Assembly: GCF_001026695.1 (NCBI RefSeq)
Contig: NZ_LDNB01000010.1
Span: forward strand, 62,001 to 126,000
Reading direction: 5' to 3'
DNA: 64,000 nt
DNA from: Neobacillus vireti
GTDB lineage: Bacteria; Bacillota; Bacilli; Bacillales; Cytobacillaceae
This document shows, one piece after another, positions 58,988 to 64,000 of this stretch; the first letter of the stretch is position 1, and each line of letters starts with the position of its first letter. The notes under the pieces are model-generated. The model was not told the DNA's origin. It ran no database searches and saw only the letters and a program-made list of their open reading frames with translations. The translations under genes were made by a program, and so were the position numbers.

Positions 58988-59977
58988 CTATTTTGTGCTA
59001 CTCCATTCATTAACCGTCTCTTTCACTAATTGCACAAAGGCGTCCTTTTCTTCTATAATCAATGTATGTGCAGACTGCTCAAACCACACCCATTTTTTAT
59101 AAGGAGCCTGAAGTTGGTTAAAAAAGGCTTCTGCTAATTCACTTGGAGCCGTGAAATCATGACGTCCTCCACATATAACAATCGGAACCTGAATGCTTTT
59201 ACTAGATTGAAAGAAGTCAAGATTCTCCAACTCCTCTTTAAAAACGTTCATCGAATATATTTGTCCCCTAATCCATTTAATTAAATCAATCAAGCGATAT
59301 TCAGGACTTTTCATGACAGATTTAAAAATGGTACCAGCAAAATTCCCCGTGTGCACAAGTCCTCCGCCAAATTCTTGTAACCATTTATTGTGGATACGAT
59401 CGGAGTTCAAGCTTTTCCATGGCGGAGATCCTAATTTTTCAAGCTGTGCATAGGCTTTTTCATTTCCGATTTCCTTCGCCTTTCTGAGCGTGTATTCATA
59501 TGAGATTCTTTCGTTTTCTTTCATATTCACGACTTGGGAAACAGCAAAATACCCATAGAATAGTTCAGGCCGACGCTCAATTGCCAAATACGAGAGAATA
59601 GTTCCCCACGAATGACCGAGTATATAGATTTTATCTTTATGAAAACGAGCACATAATTTTCCCGCTATTTCAATCAGATCATTGACCATTTGATCAATGG
59701 TCATCGATTCTTTCGGTGTTTTTTTTGAAAAAGAAAGACCTGCACCCCGTTGATCATAATTCACAACCAGGAAATCCTTTTCAAGCTCAGAGCTATAGCG
59801 GCTAATAAAACCGATTTGCGCCCCGCCTGGCCCCCCATGTACCCATAGAATAATAGGCTTGCTCTGATCATGGCCACGGAGAAGCAGCCATTGCTCTACA
59901 CCGCCAATGTTTATCTTTTCAAGTGAAGCAATGCTGTTTGGTGCATTAGGAATTGTTTGCGTTTTATTAGTAAACAT
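58988..59977 (-). CDS. Alpha/beta hydrolase (proline iminopeptidase-like)
   Basis: A 329-aa serine peptidase-like hydrolase. Oxyanion HGGPGGAQIG, DQRGAGLS, nucleophile GHSWGT, acid GRHDFTAP and catalytic His EQSAHTL are in the order of prolyl aminopeptidases. Residues 100-250 hold the helical cap. ATG at 59977 follows GGAG; an upstream in-frame start lacks a site. It is directly before the 66-aa peptide gene, which might be linked. Substrate unknown. Confidence 0.85.
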   Translation of the reverse strand: MFTNKTQTIPNAPNSIASLEKINIGGVEQWLLLRGHDQSKPIILWVHGGPGGAQIGFISRYSSELEKDFLVVNYDQRGAGLSFSKKTPKESMTIDQMVNDLIEIAGKLCARFHKDKIYILGHSWGTILSYLAIERRPELFYGYFAVSQVVNMKENERISYEYTLRKAKEIGNEKAYAQLEKLGSPPWKSLNSDRIHNKWLQEFGGGLVHTGNFAGTIFKSVMKSPEYRLIDLIKWIRGQIYSMNVFKEELENLDFFQSSKSIQVPIVICGGRHDFTAPSELAEAFFNQLQAPYKKWVWFEQSAHTLIIEEKDAFVQLVKETVNEWSSTK

Positions 59978-60150
59978 TTGATCATCTCCATCAACAAGTT
60001 TGAATCTTAGAGACTTTTCTTGACCTCTTTTCACGTTACTTACTTCCACCAAGAGAAATAAAAAATCATTATCATTAAATATTCCCTTCTTCGTAAATAA
60101 TTCCCTCTATTTTGAGAGTGCATTTTCACATTTACCTAAAAAAGGAAAAG

Positions 60151-60192
60151 GGTGTCAGGCACCATGTGAAAATTCACATGGTGCCTGACACC
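60151..60192. repeat. Paired GGTGTCAGGCACC palindrome
   Basis: Exact arms at 60151-60163 and 60180-60192 surround ATGTGA-AAAT-TCACA. It lies 10 bp after the DUF2269 stop (minus strand), with an A run and a T-rich end, so it may terminate that gene. Confidence 0.85.
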
Positions 60193-60202
60193 CTTCTTTC
60201 TA

Positions 60203-60658
60203 TTAGAATGGTTTTAATATCATTAAGGAGATAATGATTAGAAATATCACATTTTCCAAGTTTTCAAGGCGAAATAGAACTTTTGATAGTCGCCAATATT
60301 CTTCTGGAATGGCTTCGCCTTTATGGGAATCTAATAAGGCTTTAATTGGTTTCGATCTGGGTGACAAGACAATCGGTCCCATCGCAAGGGCTGCCAAAAA
60401 GAGCACGAGACTTGTTACATACCAGCCCATCCGAAATAGACTTGGATTTAAATAGCCCATCGCTAAACCAGTGAGGAGTAAAAATATGCCCCCAACCATC
60501 ACAAATATATGTAATTTATGTCTGATCTTATATGAATGTCTTAACTCGGTCATCGTATTGCCCGATTTAACAACAGTCGTCAAAACAAAACCCGGACCCA
60601 TCCCCAAGATGGCGGAGAAAATATGTATGAAAACAATGATTTTATAAATAGTACCCAC
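60203..60658 (-). CDS. DUF2269-family membrane protein
   Basis: A 151-aa four-helix membrane protein: KIIVFIHIFSAILGMGPGFVLTTVV with a conserved His in the first helix, then RHKLHIFVMVGGIFLLLTGLAMG, two more helices and a charged loop. DUF2269 is a group of predicted integral membrane proteins of unknown activity with conserved His that might bind heme. GTG start after a weak site. Confidence 0.82.
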   Translation of the reverse strand: MGTIYKIIVFIHIFSAILGMGPGFVLTTVVKSGNTMTELRHSYKIRHKLHIFVMVGGIFLLLTGLAMGYLNPSLFRMGWYVTSLVLFLAALAMGPIVLSPRSKPIKALLDSHKGEAIPEEYWRLSKVLFRLENLENVIFLIIISLMILKPF

Positions 60659-60845
60659 AGGTGTGCATCCCCCAATCTCTGCATTCTCCTATTTTATCAT
60701 AAAAATATCATCTTAAAAGTAATGGTGTTGGCAATGTGAAGATGATTTTGTCCTTTTTCAGCCATTAATTTTCCATCCTCTAAATGCTATAATGGAGATT
60801 ACTGAAATCTGAAAGGGGGCTGTAATCATCAATAATATTGTAAAG

Positions 60846-61232
60846 ATGCTCTTTATTATCAGTGGATTTATTGCCCTAGGCCTAGGCATTTTAGGCATTA
60901 TCTTACCGCTGCTGCCGACAACTCCGTTTTTACTTTTAGCATCCTTCTGCTTCGTAAAGGGATCAGACAGATTCGCGCAATGGTTTAAAGCGACAAAAAT
61001 CTATCAGCGGCATTTAGAGAGCTTTGTCAAAGAGCGAGCAATGACACTAAAACAAAAACTAACCATTCTATTAACCGCAGACGTTATGATTGCCATCCCC
61101 TTCATCCTCCTCAACAATATGATGATAAGGGTCATCCTCCTGCTAGTCATATGCTATAAATACTATTACTTCTTCACTAAAATTAAAACAAAGGGTGTCA
61201 GGCACCATGTGAAAAATTCACATGGTGCCTGA
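60846..61232 (+). CDS. DUF454 (YbaN-family) membrane protein with repeat-derived tail
   Basis: A 128-aa inner-membrane protein of the YbaN/DUF454 family with three helices: FIALGLGILGIILPLLPTTPFLLLASFCFVKGS is the family signature. The nearest strong ribosome site (AAAGGGGG, 60812-60819) lies 26 nt before this ATG but 5-8 nt before in-frame ATC codons at 60825 and 60828, so translation may start there with a non-AUG codon, adding six or seven residues (NNIVK-like) that fit homologues. The last 12 residues (KGVRHHVKNSHGA) and the stop are encoded by a dispersed palindromic repeat. Confidence 0.8.
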   Translation: MLFIISGFIALGLGILGIILPLLPTTPFLLLASFCFVKGSDRFAQWFKATKIYQRHLESFVKERAMTLKQKLTILLTADVMIAIPFILLNNMMIRVILLLVICYKYYYFFTKIKTKGVRHHVKNSHGA

Positions 61233-61236
61233 CACC
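61194..61236. repeat. Paired GGTGTCAGGCACC palindrome inside the DUF454 3' end
   Basis: Exact arms at 61194-61206 and 61224-61236 around ATGTGA-AAAAT-TCACA. The left arm and centre are read as codons GVRHHVKNSHG, and the TGA stop (61230-61232) is within the right arm. It is followed by a T-rich stretch. Confidence 0.9.
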
Positions 61237-61329
61237 CCTTTCTTTTTGGAACTAGGACAAATGTCGAAACAAATTTTCTGTTGAGGTAATATAATATTAG
61301 GATGATGAGTCAAGCTGGGAGTGATGATA

Positions 61330-61947
61330 TTGGAACCAAAATGGCTGGGTTGGGCAAAGCAGCTTCAGTCCATTGCCCAAACGGGATTAATGTATTCAAA
61401 AGATGTGTATGACTTGGAGCGATTTGAATTAATCCGCAATATTAGCGTGGACATTTTGGCGCACCATACAGATATGGACAGGACTGTTATCAAAGAGCTA
61501 TTTGCTAGTGAAAAAGGTTATGCGACGCCTAAAGTCGATATTCGAGGTGTGGTCTTTAAAGAAGGGAAAATATTAATGGTCCGCGAAAACATGGATGGCC
61601 GCTGGTCATTACCTGGCGGATGGGCTGATATTGGATTAACTCCAAGTGAAGTTGCTGTTAAGGAGATTAAGGAAGAATCGGGATTTGATGTGAAAGCAGT
61701 TAAATTGTTAGCCGTAATGGATATGAAACGTCACCCCCATCCGCCTTCTTCCTATCACATTTATAAAATGTTGATCCAATGTGAGATTATTGGCGGGCAG
61801 GCTGCGGAGGGTATTGAAACAAGCGCAGTGAAGTTTTTTGCGGAAAATGAACTGCCGCCGCTATCAACGGCTCGGAATACAGAATCACAAATTGAAATGG
61901 CTTTTAACTATTTAAAAAATCCTCAAGAGCCCATCTATTTTGATTAG
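61330..61947 (+). CDS. NUDIX hydrolase with N-terminal helical domain
   Basis: A 205-aa NUDIX enzyme of the type with an N-terminal helical domain (EPKWLGWAKQLQSIAQTGLMYSKDVYDLERFELIRN). The box GWADIGLTPSEVAVKEIKEESGFDV has all three metal Glus (KE for RE). Probable substrate is an ADP-ribose or a nucleotide sugar. TTG at 61330 is 8 nt from GGGAG and gives the MEPKWL-type start of homologues. Convergent with the VOC gene. Confidence 0.87.
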   Translation: MEPKWLGWAKQLQSIAQTGLMYSKDVYDLERFELIRNISVDILAHHTDMDRTVIKELFASEKGYATPKVDIRGVVFKEGKILMVRENMDGRWSLPGGWADIGLTPSEVAVKEIKEESGFDVKAVKLLAVMDMKRHPHPPSSYHIYKMLIQCEIIGGQAAEGIETSAVKFFAENELPPLSTARNTESQIEMAFNYLKNPQEPIYFD

Positions 61948-61996
61948 GTCTTTTATAGTAATTGGCGGCGGTCCTCGTCTTAATTCTAAACATGGC

Positions 61997-62041
61997 AAAA
62001 CCAAGGTGTATTTGAAATTCGTCAAAATACATCTTGGTTTA
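61997..62041. terminator. Bidirectional terminator-like hairpin
   Basis: AAACCAAGGTGTATTT pairs with AAATACATCTTGGTTT around 61998-62040, between converging genes. Confidence 0.7.
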
Positions 62042-62164
62042 TTGTTTTTTAGTCTGGTTATTCTTGGCTGAAAACTTAGGAACCACCCGCACTTTGTAAC
62101 AAAAGAAAAGCCCACTATACGGTTGGTGTCACGAATCAGTCAGATTTATGGAGTATTCAAGTTC

Positions 62165-62578
62165 TTACTCTTTTGGCATTTTACTTAGGTCCATATACAA
62201 CACATTCCAGCGATGACCATCCAAATCGGAAAAACCGCAGCCGTACATCCAGCCTTGGCTCACTGCTGGCTCACCAAAGATGGTACCGCCAGCCTCTGCA
62301 GCCTTCTTTGCCATTTCATCAACTTCTGTCCTGCTCTCTGCATCAATGGATAGCAATACTTCCGTCGCTTGCTTTGTGTCGACAATTTCATGTTGGGTAA
62401 AATTTTTGAAAGTGGAATCAGGAAAAAGCATCACCGTAGCATTATGATCCCCGATGATTAATTGTGCTTGATCATGATTGCCATGTCGAGTATTAATAGT
62501 AAATCCAAGTTTGGCATAAAACTCTTTTGATTTATGAATGTCTTTTACCGGCAAGTTAATCCAAAATTGTTTTGTCAT
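62165..62578 (-). CDS. VOC-family protein (extradiol-dioxygenase-like fold)
   Basis: A 137-aa VOC-fold protein: WINLPVKDIHKSKEFYAKLGFTIN in the N-terminal half and EPAVSQGWMYGCGFSDLDGHRWNVLYMD at the C-terminus, typical of the family related to glyoxalase I. It overlaps the GNAT gene by 4 bp (ATGA), so they are co-translated. Substrate unknown. Confidence 0.83.
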   Translation of the reverse strand: MTKQFWINLPVKDIHKSKEFYAKLGFTINTRHGNHDQAQLIIGDHNATVMLFPDSTFKNFTQHEIVDTKQATEVLLSIDAESRTEVDEMAKKAAEAGGTIFGEPAVSQGWMYGCGFSDLDGHRWNVLYMDLSKMPKE

Positions 62579-63114
62579 AGTGATTTTTCTCCTTGTCCAT
62601 TAATCTTACTTGTATTGCTAAAAAGTTTTGCCATATAGTATTCATCCGTATACTCGCCTGCAATTAAAAGGGAATGTTTTTTAATCCCCTCTATCTCAAA
62701 TCCCATTCTCTTATACAATGCCACACCGGCTTCGTTCCCAGATACAACGGTCAGCTCTAAACGGTGGATTTTCCGTCCAATCGCCCATTCTTCTAGCTTT
62801 GTAAATAACTTTGTTCCGATGCCTTTTCCTCGATAATCCTTTAGAATTCCAATAACGATATAGGCTGAATGTTTGGTTCTTCTTACAGTACCGCCTATCG
62901 CAAACAAATATCCAATCAAGGTGTTGTCTTTTTCTGCAACGAATATAGTAGAGTTTTCACTTTTTATCATATTCTCTATTCTTATTTTTTGCTGTTCAGG
63001 GGTAACTTGTCTTTCTCCAGCTTCCATCAGCATAAACTTTGATTCTGCCTCAACTTGTAAAATAAGGCGCACTAAGTTTTCTGCATCTGAAACTTTTATT
63101 TCTCTAATAACCAT
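62575..63114 (-). CDS. GNAT-family N-acetyltransferase
   Basis: A 179-aa acetyltransferase: IVIGILKDYRGKGIGTKLFTKLEEWA is the acetyl-CoA site, followed by RLELTVVSGNEAGVALYKRMGFEIEG. The pattern fits the RimJ/L and YkkB groups. ATG follows GGGGGAAATAGG. It is co-translated with the VOC gene. The target (small molecule or protein amine) is unknown. Confidence 0.86.
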   Translation of the reverse strand: MVIREIKVSDAENLVRLILQVEAESKFMLMEAGERQVTPEQQKIRIENMIKSENSTIFVAEKDNTLIGYLFAIGGTVRRTKHSAYIVIGILKDYRGKGIGTKLFTKLEEWAIGRKIHRLELTVVSGNEAGVALYKRMGFEIEGIKKHSLLIAGEYTDEYYMAKLFSNTSKINGQGEKSL

Positions 63115-63209
63115 TGCCTATTTCCCCCTTGAAAAAATTTCCCCTATTATTTATGACCAGACTAGTTTTATCTGAATTTACCATTACGTAACCCTCTACT
63201 GCCTTCAGC

Positions 63210-63506
63210 TTATGATAGCTTGACTTTCTCAAAATGTTCAACTGTTGGAAAAGGATCATAAAAATGATGTAATTGCTTTTTCCATTCTTGGTATTCACTT
63301 GATTGTCTGAATCCAACAATATGGTCTTCTACAGTTTCCCACTTTACTAATAATAAATATTTTCCCTCCTCTTCCATACAACGCTGCAATTCGTGAGAAT
63401 GGTAACCCTTCATAGATGAGATAATTTCAGATGCCTTTCGAAAAGCTTCCTCATATTCCTTTTCCTTGCCTTGTTTAACGTATAGCATAGCTGCTTCTAA
63501 TATCAT
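63210..63506 (-). CDS. Antibiotic-biosynthesis monooxygenase (ABM) domain protein
   Basis: A 98-aa ferredoxin-like ABM-domain protein: MILEAAMLYVKQGKEKEYEEAFRKASEIISSMKGYHSHELQRC, then YLLLVKWETVEDHIVGFRQSSEYQEWK. These are small dimeric proteins, either cofactor-free monooxygenases or stress proteins. ATG follows GGGGGAAA. It is just after the partial GNAT gene. Confidence 0.83.
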   Translation of the reverse strand: MILEAAMLYVKQGKEKEYEEAFRKASEIISSMKGYHSHELQRCMEEEGKYLLLVKWETVEDHIVGFRQSSEYQEWKKQLHHFYDPFPTVEHFEKVKLS

Positions 63507-63527
63507 AAAGTTTCCCCCTTTTATTCC

Positions 63528-64000
63528 TTAAAGGATATTCCTTATATCCTCGAGCCCATACACAAGTTCATTTAGGTTATCCCCGGCAAAGCTCACTTCA
63601 ATGGTATCAATTTCTTTACCTCCAAGTACCTCATAAAAAAAGCGTGAGCTATTATCTTCAAGCACTAACACCAACATGGTGGAGATATTTTGCTGCAGCA
63701 GTTCTGCTATGATTGGTTTCACCAACAACTTTCCAAGTCCGTTTCCTTGGTATTCCTTTAAAATATAAATGGCATATAATTCGCCTGCGTAATCGTGATA
63801 TTTGCCCGTTCTCGCCTTGCCGCCAGACGAAAATCCAACAATTTTCCCTTCCTTGGTTTCCGCAACATAGACACCTCCATTAGGAATGTTGTCCTGCCAT
63901 AACTGCTCACGGCTTTCATAGGAAAGTTTGTTTAAATATTCGTCTGGAACAATGTTAGCATAGGTAGTTCTCCAACTATCAACATGGACTTTAGCGATTC
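63528..64000 (-). CDS. GNAT-family N-acetyltransferase (5' end outside the window)
   Basis: At least 156 residues of an acetyltransferase. From the window edge the frame reads ...VHVDSWRTTYANIVPDEYLNKLSYE, then ELYAIYILKEYQGNGLGKLLVKP (acetyl-CoA site) and FYEVLGGKEIDTIEVSFAG. It is homologous to N-acetyltransferases of the RimI/PhnO type, but the start lies beyond base 64000. It ends 21 bp before the ABM gene, so the two are likely one unit. Confidence 0.85.
   Translation of the reverse strand, partial: IAKVHVDSWRTTYANIVPDEYLNKLSYESREQLWQDNIPNGGVYVAETKEGKIVGFSSGGKARTGKYHDYAGELYAIYILKEYQGNGLGKLLVKPIIAELLQQNISTMLVLVLEDNSSRFFYEVLGGKEIDTIEVSFAGDNLNELVYGLEDIRNIL

Noticed and set aside
60151..61236. 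TGTGA...TCACA centres of the paired repeats as Fnr/Crp sites
   Set aside because: The spacing between half-sites is 4 or 5 bp rather than the 6 bp of an Fnr box, and the sites lie at gene 3' ends.
1..64000. Prophage, integrated plasmid or insertion sequence
   Set aside because: No integrase, transposase, capsid or replication gene and no tRNA-associated direct repeats were found.

Overview
This window is a stretch of low-GC Gram-positive chromosome from an endospore-forming Bacillaceae, most like a Bacillus/Neobacillus-type soil species. The evidence is the gene content and the signals together: citR/citA in divergent arrangement, potABCD, a QueT gene behind a tiny preQ1-I riboswitch, psuK-psuG, a secreted M4 bacillolysin, 2-phosphosulfolactate phosphatase (spore sulfolactate), YwbD/RlmI and YjbI-type globin homologues, strong AGGAGG ribosome sites, and many GTG and TTG starts. 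I see no rRNA, tRNA, CRISPR, prophage or insertion sequence.

Layout. 1-12.1 kb: GH13 alpha-glucosidase, a truncated hemoglobin behind an Fnr-type site, small VOC, GNAT and DinB proteins, queT, cutC, citR/citA, a DEDDh exonuclease, a DoxX protein, and an MBL hydrolase-TetR operon with two tandem operators. 12.3-18.3 kb: potABCD, then psuK-psuG. 18.4-24.1 kb: a small membrane protein, an rRNA methyltransferase, and a five-gene ECF transporter operon led by a nucleoside phosphorylase. 24.4-26.3 kb: ECF sigma factor with DUF4179 anti-sigma. 26.39-27.01 kb: a large non-coding array with a 21-bp pitch. 27-33 kb: TetR-hydrolase operon, a His/Gly/Tyr-repeat protein, a deaminase, duplicated non-coding units, bacillolysin and a D,D-carboxypeptidase. 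33.1-34.9 kb: VanRS-like two-component system. 35-42 kb: small membrane proteins, GNATs, ComB, a kinase-like P-loop protein, a methyltransferase, DUF3889 and a lipoprotein. 42.2-46.9 kb: ECF sigma, anti-sigma and an ABC exporter whose permease is cut by an in-frame TAG. 47-52.6 kb: signal peptidase I, PadR-DUF2812, a VWA-like fragment, a second DUF4179 sigma system, a 49-aa gene and a phospholipase A2-like protein. 52.8-64 kb: a histidine kinase, G1P dehydrogenase with a HAD phosphatase, YbaK, esterase, two NUDIX proteins, a 66-aa peptide with a C-terminal Ser/Thr/Cys/Gly tail, DUF2269, DUF454, and VOC, GNAT and monooxygenase genes; the last GNAT runs off the edge.

The most unusual content is non-coding. 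Three intergenic arrays with unrelated core sequences (ACTTACGACA, TTATTAGCGAAT, TTCCGCCAAAC) keep the same 21-bp centre-to-centre spacing. A 13-mer, GGTGTCAGGCACC, recurs at least 13 times, mostly at gene ends and as inverted pairs. One inverted pair supplies the C-terminus and stop codon of the DUF454 gene, and one copy lies inside a TetR gene. All function calls come from reading the sequence and from family knowledge; no search was run.
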